Made by a program: the position numbers and the translations under genes. 64,000 nucleotides of DNA from Subtercola boreus (GTDB lineage Bacteria > Actinomycetota > Actinomycetes > Actinomycetales > Microbacteriaceae): NCBI RefSeq assembly GCF_006716115.1, contig NZ_VFOO01000001.1:3534001-3598000 (forward strand), written 5' to 3'. Of the stretch, positions 55,580 to 63,628 are shown piece after piece. The notes under the pieces were generated by a model. That model did no database searches. It worked only from the letters and a program-made list of their open reading frames with translations, and was not told where the DNA came from. Position 1 is the first letter of the stretch, and each line of letters opens with the position of its first letter.

Positions 55580-55891
55580 TCACAGTACTTTCGGGCGACC
55601 GACTTCGATGGTCACGACGGCGAAGACCGTCTTCGGCGATACCAGCAACAGTTCGACGCCGCGGCTGTGGAGCAGGGGAATGAGCTCCGTCTCGCGCCGT
55701 TCCACGATGCGCTCGGCCTGCGACCGGAAGATCTCTGCCATCTCTGCGGTGGCAAAGTATCGGTTTCCGTTGTGGTGCACGGTGCGGGTGTAGTCGCGGC
55801 TCGGGTGAGCGCTGTTCTGAGGCTTGGTGCTGGAGGGGAGAGGGAAGGAAGGGTGGCCGTCGTTGGCGTGGTCTGACTCTGTCTGTGACAC
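55580..55891 (-). CDS. hypothetical protein divergent from DtxR-family gene
   Basis: 103 residues, family not recognised. A polar N-terminus (QTESDHANDGHPSFPLPSS) leads to a folded-looking part: YTRTVHHNGNRYFATAEMAE, a charged helix FRSQAERIVERRETELIPLL, and a beta segment VELLLVSPKTVFAVVTIEVG. GTG 55891 is chosen because TAAACT (55904-55899) lies 7 bases upstream; the frame runs to 56008 but would then overlap the divergent promoter. Between it and the regulator, TTTAGTTTTGCTAAC resembles a degenerate DtxR-type half-site pair. Confidence 0.55.
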   Translation of the reverse strand: MSQTESDHANDGHPSFPLPSSTKPQNSAHPSRDYTRTVHHNGNRYFATAEMAEIFRSQAERIVERRETELIPLLHSRGVELLLVSPKTVFAVVTIEVGRPKVL

Positions 55892-55985
55892 AGGAATAAG
55901 TTTAGTTTTGCTAACTATCTGCCCGGGGGGACTTGATTTCCCGGTCGAGATATGGGTCCCCGGGGTCGCTCGGTAGAATCGGGGC

Positions 55986-56666
55986 ATGGCCCTACCCCCG
56001 CTCACCAACGCCGCCCAGGACTATCTGAAGGTCATCTGGGCCGCCTCCGAGTGGGAGCCCGAGCCGGTGACGGTGAAGCAGCTCGCCGAGCGCACGGGTG
56101 TGAGTGCGGCAACCGTCTCCGATGGCATCCGTAAGCTCGCGGGCCTCGGAATGGTGGCACACGAGCCCTATGGCAGCATCGAGCTCACCGAGGCCGGGCG
56201 CTCCGTCGCCATCGGCATGGTGCGCCGGCACCGCCTCGTCGAGACCTTCCTGGTCGAGATGCTCGGCTACTCCTGGGACGAGGTGCACGACGAGGCGGAG
56301 GTGCTCGAGCACGCCGTCTCCGACACCCTCATCGACAGGATCGACCGTACGCTCGGCTTTCCCGACCGCGACCCGCACGGCGACCCGATCCCCACAGCGG
56401 ACGGCCACCCCCGCCGTCCCGACGCGGTTCGGTTGAGCGACGCCGAGCCCGGGCATTCACTCATCGTCTCGCGCATCTCCGACGCCGACCCGGCGCTGCT
56501 CCGCTATGTCGCGGAGAAAGGCGTGCTTCTGGATGTCGCACTCACCGTCGACGAACATCGCACGTTCGCGGGTGATGTCGCGGTGCGGCTCGGCGTGGAG
56601 GGCGCCACGGTGGAACTCGGGCAGCGGGCATCCGACGCGGTCTGGGTCACGCGGGTGGGCGACTGA
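55986..56666 (+). CDS. DtxR/MntR-family metal-dependent regulator
   Basis: 226 residues. The winged helix is seen in AQDYLKVIWAASEWEPEPVT and TVKQLAERTGVSAATVSDGIRKLAGLGMVAHEP, the metal-binding and dimer domain in RRHRLVETFLVEMLGYSWDEVHDEAEVLEHAVSD (read in parts; HxxxE and ExxH patterns), and a C-terminal FeoA/SH3-like domain after a Pro-rich linker. An MntR role is inferred from the nearby NRAMP manganese transporter and its palindromic operator. TAGAAT (55974-55979) is 6 bases before ATG, a leaderless start. Confidence 0.9.
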   Translation: MALPPLTNAAQDYLKVIWAASEWEPEPVTVKQLAERTGVSAATVSDGIRKLAGLGMVAHEPYGSIELTEAGRSVAIGMVRRHRLVETFLVEMLGYSWDEVHDEAEVLEHAVSDTLIDRIDRTLGFPDRDPHGDPIPTADGHPRRPDAVRLSDAEPGHSLIVSRISDADPALLRYVAEKGVLLDVALTVDEHRTFAGDVAVRLGVEGATVELGQRASDAVWVTRVGD

Positions 56667-56748
56667 TGCGCGCGAGTGCAGTGCCCTCGCGCGACGTTTG
56701 CAGAGCGATTTGGTCCAAGATCGCCGCTGGAAGTGGTTCACTGGAACG

Positions 56749-57102
56749 ATGAGGGAACTCCACTACGGCTCCGGCGTCGTGACGGTGAGCTTCGATGTCT
56801 GCTCGGCGGTCTTCGACTACACGGTCGCGCTCGCGAACGCCGGCCGCACCGACCGGATCACGGTGCCGGTTCTCGCCGACGGCCAGCGGGGTTTTTCGAA
56901 CCTCCTGCTCGGGCCGACGACGCAGTTGTACTGCACGGCGATCCCGGGAGTCGACGACGAAACCGTGGACGAGGTCAACATCGAGGACTTCGCGCTCGTC
57001 GAGTCGCTCAAGCAGAAGATCGCCGGGTTGCACGCCGAGCCGCCGATCCGGTCTTCGAACCGTTACCTGGAACCGCTCGAGCACGACACCGAACTCGACT
57101 GA
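56749..57102 (+). CDS. hypothetical protein, 117 residues
   Basis: Not recognised. MRELHYGSGVVTVSFDVCSA opens with a beta hairpin, then FDYTVALANAGRTDRITVPVL, a second strand region SNLLLGPTTQLYCTAIPG and an acidic helix (DEVNIEDFALVESLKQKIAGL). It has no signal or membrane helix. ATG 56749 is preceded by a weak GGAACG; the frame continues upstream to 56506 inside the regulator gene. The small size and position beside the DUF7882-like gene suggest a housekeeping small protein of the family's genomes. Confidence 0.6.
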   Translation: MRELHYGSGVVTVSFDVCSAVFDYTVALANAGRTDRITVPVLADGQRGFSNLLLGPTTQLYCTAIPGVDDETVDEVNIEDFALVESLKQKIAGLHAEPPIRSSNRYLEPLEHDTELD

Positions 57103-57185
57103 CAGGGCGCCGGACAGCGCTGACACGGCGTCAGAGCTGACCCGGCTTCAGGGTCGACCCGTCGCGGGCCGGCGCTCGGCCAGTG

Positions 57186-57494
57186 TCAGCGCACGGCCGC
57201 GATCTCGGGCAGCAGTTCCAGCCCGCCCGCGCTGTTCGCCCTGTTCATCAGCCGTTCGATCCACTCCCGGTTCAGGGGGATGCGCTTCGAGCCGTAATAG
57301 GTGAATTCGATGTGCATCTGGGGGTGCAACCAGAGGGTGGTGTGCCCGCTGCCGGACTCGTTCGACTTCTCCCAGCTGAACGAGAAGCTCTCACCGCGCC
57401 GGAGTTTCGCCAGGATGACGGCCTGGAGGTGCGCCAGGTCGCGGTCCTCGATGGTGATCGGCCTGGCGGCCGGCCCATAGATCAGTGTGCCCAA
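57186..57494 (-). CDS. DUF7882-like small protein
   Basis: 102 residues. MGTLIYGPAARPITIEDRDL, LAHLQAVILAKLRRGESFSF, and GSGHTTLWLHPQMHIEFTYY follow the pattern of short proteins abundant in Microbacteriaceae (DUF7882 type, unknown function, often several copies per genome); the assignment is from memory. The start is TTG 57494, with AGGGA 6 bases upstream. It converges with the 117-residue hypothetical and lies downstream of mntH on the same strand. Confidence 0.72.
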   Translation of the reverse strand: MGTLIYGPAARPITIEDRDLAHLQAVILAKLRRGESFSFSWEKSNESGSGHTTLWLHPQMHIEFTYYGSKRIPLNREWIERLMNRANSAGGLELLPEIAAVR

Positions 57495-57587
57495 TGCGAT
57501 TCCCTAACCCGTGAAGTGTGGCGCCCACGTTTTCGGGTGTGCTCCGTGGAGTCGGGGCGAAGATACGTGACCGAGGCCCAGAATACC

Positions 57588-58976
57588 TCAGCCTGCGCCG
57601 GTGATGGTCAGAACGATGAGCGCAACGTTGAGTATCACGATCAGCGACGCGACGACCCAGCAGAGGATGCGGAGCGGGATCCGGTCGGCGAACGGCCCCA
57701 TGAGCATCCGGTCGCCGGTGAGACGGAAGAGCGGCACCAGGGCGAACGGGATGCCGAGGCTGAGGAAGACCTGCGACAACACGAGCGCCCAGGTCGGGTT
57801 GACCCCGATGCCGAGGATGATCAGGGCCGGGATCATCGTGATGACCCGCCGCAGCAGCAGCGGGATGCGGATGTGCAGCAGGCCCGACATGATCGTCGCG
57901 CCGGCGTAGGAGCCGACCGAGGTCGAGGCGAGGCCCGAGGCGAGCAGTCCGATCGCGAAGATCACCCCGATCACGGGTCCGAGGGCTGCCGTGATGGCGG
58001 CGTGTGCGCCCTCGATGGTGTCGGTGCCCTCGACCCCGCCGAGATTGGCGGCCGCGATCAGCAGCATCGAGATGTTGACGGCTCCCGCCAGCAGGAGGGC
58101 GACGACCACGTCCCACCGGGTGGCGAGCAGCAGGCGCCGGATGCCCGCGGTGTGCCCGGGCGTCGGCACGAACTCCGTGCGGAGGAGCCCGTCGCGGCCG
58201 AGGCGCCCCGAGGCCGCGCGGGGCGCGCCACGGACAGGCTCGACGATCGCCGGCCGTGCCGTGTCGTGCGCGGCGAGCGACGCCCCGTGCCGGTCGCGCG
58301 CGAGGGAGGAGTGCAGGTAGATCGCGTGCGGCATGACCGTGGCTCCGAGCATCCCGGCCGCCAGCAGCACGGTCTCTCCTCCGTCGAACTGCGGCACGAG
58401 ACCGCCCGCAAGGCCGCCGAGCGAGACGGGGCTCACGACGAGACCGGCGAGGAAACCGACCGCGATGACGGCGAGCAGCGTCACGATGACCGTCTCGAAC
58501 GACCTTTGGCCGCGCCGGGACTGCACGCTCAGGATGATCATGGAGATCACTCCCACGATCACTCCGCCGAGCAGCAGGGGCAGGCCGAAGAGCAGGTGCA
58601 GGGCGATCGCCCCGCCGATCACCTCGGCCAGGTCGGTCGCGGCCGCGACGAGCTCCGCCTGCACCCAGAAGGCGCGCCGGCTGCGGGTGCGCATCCGTTC
58701 GCCGAGCAGTTCGGGCAGGCTCCGGCCGGTGACGATGCCGAGCTTCGCGGACTGGTACTGGATGAGCATGGCCATGCCGTTCGCCACGACGAGCACCCAC
58801 ACCAGCAGGTAGCCGTAGCGCGCGCCGGCCGTGAGGTTGGCGGCGACGTTGCCGGGGTCGACGTAGGCGATCGCTGCGACGAACGCCGGGCCGAGCAGGA
58901 ACACGAGCCGGGGCGCTCGGCTTCGGGAGGCGGATGCCGGGGCGGACAGACCGCTGCGCGCCTTCGTCGAAGTCAT
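57588..58976 (-). CDS. mntH: NRAMP divalent metal transporter, manganese type
   Basis: 462 residues, about eleven helices. AIAYVDPGNVAANL holds the DPGN metal site of helix 1 and GATVMPHAIYLHSSLARDR the MPH site of helix 6, so it is a proton-driven Mn2+/Fe2+ importer. A cytoplasmic insert of about 40 residues (HDTARPAIVEPVRGAPRAAS) lies after helix 6. TAACAT (58988-58983) is 6 bases before ATG, and a palindromic operator covers the -35 zone, so it is probably repressed by the DtxR/MntR protein encoded nearby. It is divergent from the TrmH gene. Confidence 0.93.
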   Translation of the reverse strand: MTSTKARSGLSAPASASRSRAPRLVFLLGPAFVAAIAYVDPGNVAANLTAGARYGYLLVWVLVVANGMAMLIQYQSAKLGIVTGRSLPELLGERMRTRSRRAFWVQAELVAAATDLAEVIGGAIALHLLFGLPLLLGGVIVGVISMIILSVQSRRGQRSFETVIVTLLAVIAVGFLAGLVVSPVSLGGLAGGLVPQFDGGETVLLAAGMLGATVMPHAIYLHSSLARDRHGASLAAHDTARPAIVEPVRGAPRAASGRLGRDGLLRTEFVPTPGHTAGIRRLLLATRWDVVVALLLAGAVNISMLLIAAANLGGVEGTDTIEGAHAAITAALGPVIGVIFAIGLLASGLASTSVGSYAGATIMSGLLHIRIPLLLRRVITMIPALIILGIGVNPTWALVLSQVFLSLGIPFALVPLFRLTGDRMLMGPFADRIPLRILCWVVASLIVILNVALIVLTITGAG

Positions 58977-58999
58977 TCCGCCATGTTAGCGCAGTTCTT

Positions 59000-59023
59000 C
59001 CTAATTGTTAGGTGCGTCTAACA
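59000..59023. promoter_or_regulatory. palindromic MntR/DtxR-type operator at mntH
   Basis: TGTTAGGTGCGTCTAACA (59006-59023) is a perfect 6-6-6 inverted repeat, overlapped by a second one, CCTAATTGTTAGG (59000-59012). TTAGG and CCTAA/CTAAC half-sites are those of actinobacterial DtxR-family boxes. It sits where the mntH -35 box would be, and close to the divergent TrmH promoter. Confidence 0.7.
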
Positions 59024-59057
59024 TTTCTTCCGTGCAGCGGCGCGGTAGCGTTGTCGG

Positions 59058-59696
59058 GTGTCAGACGCAGCCAGCAACCCCTCGGTCGAACTCACGACGA
59101 ACGGTGTGGGTCCGTGGCGGGGCGAATGGCCCACCGAGAGCCACTACGACCCCGAGCTGCTCGAACGCGGAGACTCCCGCAACGTGATCGATCGCTACCG
59201 CTACTGGTCGATGGCCGCAATCGTCGTCGATCTCGACGAGCACCGGCACCCCTTCCACGTCGCCATCGAGAACTGGCAGCACGACATGAACATCGGCTCG
59301 ATCGTGCGGAGCGCCAACGCCTTCGGGGCCGACACGGTGCATGTGATCGGCCGCAAGCGCTGGAATCGGCGCGGTGCAATGGTCACCGACCGCTACCAGC
59401 ACATCCTGCACCACGAGACGGTGGCCGACTTCACCGCGTGGGCGGCGACGGATGCCCTGCCGATCGTCGCGATCGACAATGTTCCCGGCAGCGTCATCAT
59501 CGAGACGTTCGCCTTCCCCGAGCGCTGTGTGCTGCTCTTCGGGCAGGAGGGGCCGGGGCTCTCCGCCGAGGCCGTCGCATCCGCGGCATCCATCGTCGAG
59601 ATCAGCCAGTTCGGCTCGACCCGCTCGATGAACGCCTCGGCGGCGGCCGCCGTCGCCATGCACGCGTGGGTTCTGCAGCACGTCAGCTTCGGTTGA
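59058..59696 (+). CDS. TrmH/SpoU-family RNA 2'-O-methyltransferase
   Basis: 212 residues. The SPOUT knot motifs are visible: ENWQHDMNIGSIVRSANAFG (motif 1 with the catalytic Arg), RCVLLFGQEGPGLSAE (motif 2) and ISQFGSTRSMNASAAAAVAM (motif 3). It should methylate tRNA or rRNA ribose using S-adenosylmethionine; the target is not given by the sequence. TAGCGT (59046-59051) is 6 bases before GTG 59058. It is divergent from mntH. Confidence 0.9.
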   Translation: MSDAASNPSVELTTNGVGPWRGEWPTESHYDPELLERGDSRNVIDRYRYWSMAAIVVDLDEHRHPFHVAIENWQHDMNIGSIVRSANAFGADTVHVIGRKRWNRRGAMVTDRYQHILHHETVADFTAWAATDALPIVAIDNVPGSVIIETFAFPERCVLLFGQEGPGLSAEAVASAASIVEISQFGSTRSMNASAAAAVAMHAWVLQHVSFG

Positions 59697-59741
59697 GCAT
59701 CCACGCCGTTCCGCAGGCGTAGCCGCTGTCGCCGGCGTCGC

Positions 59742-61217
59742 TCAGGGATTCGCGCCGGTACGCGCGCTGATGTCATCGAGGAAGGCCCTCAGGTAGGGCA
59801 GCAGCTCGACCGCACCCTGCTCCGTTCCCCGCGCACCGACGGTGATGATCGCAGAGTCGGTGATGAGGGTCAGTGTCGCCGTCACCGGATCGCGTCCGAG
59901 CTTCTCGTCGAAGAGCGTGCCGTTGCCGAGCGGAATCTCCGCGGTGCCCAGCAGTCTCTCCTGCTCCTCTGCTCGTGCACGGCCGCCGGGTGCCGAGTCG
60001 ACGGTTCCGACGATGATCGTCAGGAGACGGCCGGTGTCGTTCGAACCGTAGCTGCAGCGCACGCCGTGTTCGTCGGTGCCGGGCACGGAGTATCCGGCGT
60101 CTGAATCAGGCCCGCCGCCGCCGAGGAGGGTGGCGTCGCCGAAGCGGGGTGACCACTCCGGCAGGATGTTCGAGCCGACCGTCTCGGCGCAGGTGCGGGG
60201 CAGCGTGAACTCCGCCGGGCCGGTCGTCGCCGGAGGACTGCTTGCCGCAGAGGCAGAGGCAGAGGCAGAGGTCAGGGAGGGTGTCGGGTTCGGGCTGCCG
60301 TCTGCAGGAACCTCCAACCGAGCCGTGAGGCGGGGCAGCCAGTCGGTCAGAAGTGGTACGAGTCCGGGCCCGTCGGAGGCCGAGACGCCGCCGACGAAGA
60401 GGGAGATGTCGGCGTCGTCGCTCAGGAGATGCACCCGCGCAGCCGCACCACTGGCGTCGGCTGTGTCGCTCGTGTAGAGGACGGTTCCGTCTGGTCGGTC
60501 CGAGGCCACCAGTCCCTGGCCCCGGAGATCCGCCTCCCGGGCGGAGCGCAGGTTGTCGGGGGTGAACACGTCGACGGCGATCGTGAGCGACGGGAACCCC
60601 GTGTCGGTCGAACCGTAGGAGCAGGAGCGGCCGGGCGGCCGTGTCGGGCTGTCGAGCGGAGCGCCCATCTCTCCGATGAGGGGAGCATCGCCGTACCGTG
60701 CGGACCACTCGGCGATGATGCTCGGGTCGACCAGTGACGCGCAGGAATCGGGCAGGGTGAAGACGAGCGGTGGGGACGCGGTCGCGGTGGGGGAGGAGGC
60801 GATGCTGTCCCGGTTCCAGGTGCCGATGCCGAGCGCGTCGGTGAGCAGGAGTGTCACCACGACGGCCGCAGCCGCGATCCCGCCGAGCGCGACGAATGCG
60901 CGGCGCGGGGTGGTCTGACGACGGGAGCGACGGAGACGGCTTCGGCGCTGGGGTGCACGGTGCTGAGGGGCGGAGGCAGTGTCGAAGTCGGTGGCGGAGG
61001 CGGCGCCCGGGGTGGCGCCCAGGGCTTCGTCATCCGCCCCGGTGCGCGGGCCTCCGGTGAGCCGGCTGCCTGCCACCTCGCGGGCGGCGTCGGTGCGGGC
61101 ATCCGGAACCGCGTCGGCGATGTGTGCCGCGAGCAGCGCCCGGCCGCGGGCGAGGGCGGCATCGGTCGGCTCCGGCACGGCCCGGCCGAGGGCACGGAGG
61201 GCGGTCAGCTGGTCCAT
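59742..61217 (-). CDS. membrane partner of ECF sigma factor with duplicated outer domain
   Basis: 491 residues. A cytoplasmic part of about 105 residues (MDQLTALRALGRAVPEPTDA, then a disordered Arg/Gln-rich stretch), one membrane helix (107-126), then two related outer domains. Domain A (152-300) and domain B (336-485) share FTLPxxCA, EWSxRxGDAxL, CSYGSxDTG and LTI, each with two Cys (159/199 and 343/388). The linker is Ser/Ala-rich, encoded by a six-base repeat. ATG 61217 overlaps the sigma gene end by 13 bases, so it is probably its anti-sigma factor, although no ZAS His-Cys motif is present. Confidence 0.75.
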   Translation of the reverse strand: MDQLTALRALGRAVPEPTDAALARGRALLAAHIADAVPDARTDAAREVAGSRLTGGPRTGADDEALGATPGAASATDFDTASAPQHRAPQRRSRLRRSRRQTTPRRAFVALGGIAAAAVVVTLLLTDALGIGTWNRDSIASSPTATASPPLVFTLPDSCASLVDPSIIAEWSARYGDAPLIGEMGAPLDSPTRPPGRSCSYGSTDTGFPSLTIAVDVFTPDNLRSAREADLRGQGLVASDRPDGTVLYTSDTADASGAAARVHLLSDDADISLFVGGVSASDGPGLVPLLTDWLPRLTARLEVPADGSPNPTPSLTSASASASAASSPPATTGPAEFTLPRTCAETVGSNILPEWSPRFGDATLLGGGGPDSDAGYSVPGTDEHGVRCSYGSNDTGRLLTIIVGTVDSAPGGRARAEEQERLLGTAEIPLGNGTLFDEKLGRDPVTATLTLITDSAIITVGARGTEQGAVELLPYLRAFLDDISARTGANP

Positions 61218-61804
61218 GAGGTCGATCCTGTTCGCGGGGTGGGGCGGGGGTGTTCGAGGGTGGCCGCGTTCTGCAGCTGGCGACGCGCACGGTTCAGTCG
61301 GGAGCGCACGGTGCCGACGGGGATTCCGAGGGCGACGGCGATGCCTGCGTAGTCGAGATCGGCCCAGGCGTGCAGCAGCAGGGTGTCCCGATCGTCGTCG
61401 CTCAGCTTCGCGAGGGCGGGGGCGAGGGAGCGCACGGCGAGCTGGGCATCCATCAGGCTGTTCGAACGGTCGGCCGGATGCTCGGCAGAGCTTTCGGCCG
61501 CCACCTCGCTCATTCCGGCGGAGAGGAGCGCCTGCCACGAGCGGGCCTCGACGCGGCGATGGGCTTTGAGGAGGTTCGTGGCTATTCCGAACAGCCACGG
61601 CAGGGCATCCGGCCAGGCGGGATCGAAGCGTTCGCGCCGGTTGAAGGCCACCAGGAAGGTCTCGGACATGATGTCGTCGGCCACCTGCGCGCCCGCGCGC
61701 CGGGCCGCATACCGGTGGATGGCGCGGGCGTGCCGCTCGTAGAGCTGGCCGAAGAGCGCCGGGCTCGCCCGGGAGGCCAGGATGATGTCGCTGTCGGTGC
61801 TCAC
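61205..61804 (-). CDS. ECF-type RNA polymerase sigma factor
   Basis: 199 residues. Region 2 is FGQLYERHARAIHRYAARRA through IMSETFLVAFNRRERFDPAW and WLFGIATNLLKAHRR; region 4 is LSDDDRDTLLLHAWADLDYA then GIPVGTVRSRLNRARRQL. GTG 61804 (MSTDSDIILASR) is the natural start; the frame to 61882 overlaps the upstream transporter gene. It starts 31 bases after the MFS gene stop and overlaps the membrane-partner gene, suggesting an exporter-sigma-partner transcription unit. Confidence 0.9.
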   Translation of the reverse strand: MSTDSDIILASRASPALFGQLYERHARAIHRYAARRAGAQVADDIMSETFLVAFNRRERFDPAWPDALPWLFGIATNLLKAHRRVEARSWQALLSAGMSEVAAESSAEHPADRSNSLMDAQLAVRSLAPALAKLSDDDRDTLLLHAWADLDYAGIAVALGIPVGTVRSRLNRARRQLQNAATLEHPRPTPRTGSTSWTS

Positions 61805-61835
61805 AACAGGTCTTGCACGGTGGAGGCCGTGCGGT

Positions 61836-63206
61836 TCACGATCGGTCTGCGGTGGGCCCGGCCGGCGGTGTGGCGTGCGCACCCCGGCCGGGGTCGGCGC
61901 TGCGTAGGCCGGGGTCGGCGCTGCGTAGGCCGGGGTCGGCGCCGCGCAGGCCGGGGTCGGCGCCGCGCAGGCCGGCGGCGGCGAGTGCGGCGGCGACGAG
62001 CGCGAGCACCCCGATCAGGCTCGCCGTCGCCGACCAGCCGGCCGCATCGAAGAACAGGCCGCCCAGCCAGCCGAAGAGGCTGGAGCCGGCGTAGTAGAAG
62101 AGGTTGTAGAGCGACGAGGCCTGGGCCCGGCCGACCGTGGCCTCGGCGGCGGTCCAGCCCGAGGCGGTGGAGTGCGCCCCGAAGAAGCCGGCGGTCGCCA
62201 CCACGAGCCCGGTGAGCACCAGCACGAGCAGCGACGACAGGGTGAGGGCCACGCCCGCGATCATGAGAGCGATGGAGCAGAGGAGCACCGGGCGGCGCCC
62301 GATCCTGCTCGCGAGAGCACCGGCCTGGGCCGACGACCAGGTTCCCGCGAGGTAGGCGATGAAGACCAGGCTGACGAGCGCGGGCGGGAGCCAGAACGGC
62401 GAGGCCGCGAGCCGGAATCCGAGGTAGTTGTAGAGGGCCACGAAGCCGCCCATCAGCAGGAACGCCTGGGCGTACAGCACGAGCTGGCGCGGCGAACGGA
62501 GGTTCACCGCCAGTCGCTTTGCGAGCGGGAGGTCGGTGCCGGGCATCCGGTCGCGCCGCGGCACGAACCCCTGGGGCTGGGGTGCCAGCCGGATGAAGAC
62601 CACCGCGGCGACGGTGCAGAGCACGGCGACGGTGAACACGCCGATGCGCCAGGTCGTCAGTTCGGCGACGGGGCCGGCCACGAGCCGGCCGAGGAGCCCG
62701 CCGATCGTCGTGCCGGCGACGTAGGTCCCGGCGGCCCTCGCGGCGTGGCCCGCGATCACCTCCTCGCTGAGGTAGGCGATCGCGATCGACGGCACGCCGC
62801 CGACCATCACCCCCTCCAGGAACCGGCCGGCCAGCAGCACCTCGAAGGTCGGCGCGAAGGGAACGAGCAACCCGAGGGCGGAGGCCGCGATCACGGCGAT
62901 CGACATCGAACGGAGGCGCCCGATCCGGTCGGCCACCACCGACCACGGGATCACCCCGACCGCGAGCCCGATCGTCGACGCCGACACCACGAGGGCGGCA
63001 GAGGCGGCTCCCACGCGCAGGTCGGTGGCGATCTCGGGCAGGGCGGCCTGCGGGGAGTAGAGCTGGGCGAAGGTGGCGATGCCGGCGAAGAACAGGGCGA
63101 CCAGCAGGCGGCGGTAGGCGGGGCTGCCCTTCTCGTGGCCACGCCAGGCGGGGGTGGGGCGCGGGTGCGCGGCCCTCCCGTTCGCTGCCCGCTCGTCACT
63201 CACCAC
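61836..63206 (-). CDS. MFS exporter with repeated C-terminal tail
   Basis: 456 residues, twelve helices. FAQLYSPQAALPEIATDLRV and PWSVVADRIGRLRSM (motif A) place it among drug-exporter-like MFS proteins. The cytoplasmic tail holds four copies of a seven-residue unit, GLR(G/S)ADP. GTG 63206 is chosen because TAGGCT (63218-63213) is 6 bases upstream; GTG 63203 is next to it. It is divergent from an SMR exporter with a shared -10 box and lies immediately upstream of the ECF sigma gene on the same strand. Confidence 0.87.
   Translation of the reverse strand: MVSDERAANGRAAHPRPTPAWRGHEKGSPAYRRLLVALFFAGIATFAQLYSPQAALPEIATDLRVGAASAALVVSASTIGLAVGVIPWSVVADRIGRLRSMSIAVIAASALGLLVPFAPTFEVLLAGRFLEGVMVGGVPSIAIAYLSEEVIAGHAARAAGTYVAGTTIGGLLGRLVAGPVAELTTWRIGVFTVAVLCTVAAVVFIRLAPQPQGFVPRRDRMPGTDLPLAKRLAVNLRSPRQLVLYAQAFLLMGGFVALYNYLGFRLAASPFWLPPALVSLVFIAYLAGTWSSAQAGALASRIGRRPVLLCSIALMIAGVALTLSSLLVLVLTGLVVATAGFFGAHSTASGWTAAEATVGRAQASSLYNLFYYAGSSLFGWLGGLFFDAAGWSATASLIGVLALVAAALAAAGLRGADPGLRGADPGLRSADPGLRSADPGRGAHATPPAGPTADRS
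61886..61969. repeat. four tandem 21-base repeats inside the MFS gene
   Basis: Units start at 61886, 61907, 61928 and 61949. The first two units share GGGTCGGCGCTGCGTA and the last two the variant GCGCCGCGCA. Each encodes GLR(S/G)ADP, so copy changes keep the reading frame. There are no spacers, so it is not a CRISPR array. Confidence 0.85.
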
Positions 63207-63212
63207 CCCTTC

Positions 63213-63222
63213 AGCCTAGGCT
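63213..63222. promoter_or_regulatory. symmetric -10 box shared by two divergent genes
   Basis: AGCCTAGGCT is a perfect 10-base palindrome that reads TAGGCT on both strands. The plus-strand box is 7 bases before GTG 63230 (SMR exporter) and the minus-strand box 6 bases before GTG 63206 (MFS exporter). Confidence 0.6.
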
Positions 63223-63229
63223 GGCGCGT

Positions 63230-63568
63230 GTGGGGTACCTCTTTCTCGCGTTGGCCATCGCCAGCGAAGTCGTCGCGACGACCTTCCTGAAGTTCACGTC
63301 GGGCGAAGGCGTCACGTTCGCGAACCGCTGGTGGGCGTATCTGGTCGTGGTGGTCGGCTACATCCTGTCGTTCGTGATGCTCAGCTTCACTCTGACGCGC
63401 GGTGTGCCGCTCGGCATCGCCTACGCGGTCTGGGGCGGTGTCGGCATCGTGGTCGTGACCGTGATCAGTTGGGTGGTCTTCAAGGAGTTCCTGACCCTCG
63501 TGCAGCTCATCGGTATCGTGCTCGTGATCGGCGGGGTGCTGCTGCTCGAACTCGGCGGGCGTCGCTGA
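63230..63568 (+). CDS. small multidrug resistance (EmrE/SugE-type) exporter
   Basis: 112 residues with four helices. The essential membrane Glu is seen in LALAIASEVVATTFLKFTSG, and AYAVWGGVGIVVVTVISWVVF is the signature of helices 3-4. It exports cationic or quaternary-amine compounds with proton exchange. GTG 63230 follows TAGGCT by 7 bases. Two unrelated exporters (SMR and MFS) thus start back-to-back. Confidence 0.92.
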   Translation: MGYLFLALAIASEVVATTFLKFTSGEGVTFANRWWAYLVVVVGYILSFVMLSFTLTRGVPLGIAYAVWGGVGIVVVTVISWVVFKEFLTLVQLIGIVLVIGGVLLLELGGRR

Positions 63569-63628
63569 CGCCGGACCCGCAGCTGCCGCGGTAATCGCGT
63601 CGTAACACGGGGGATCTAGAGTCAGCGG

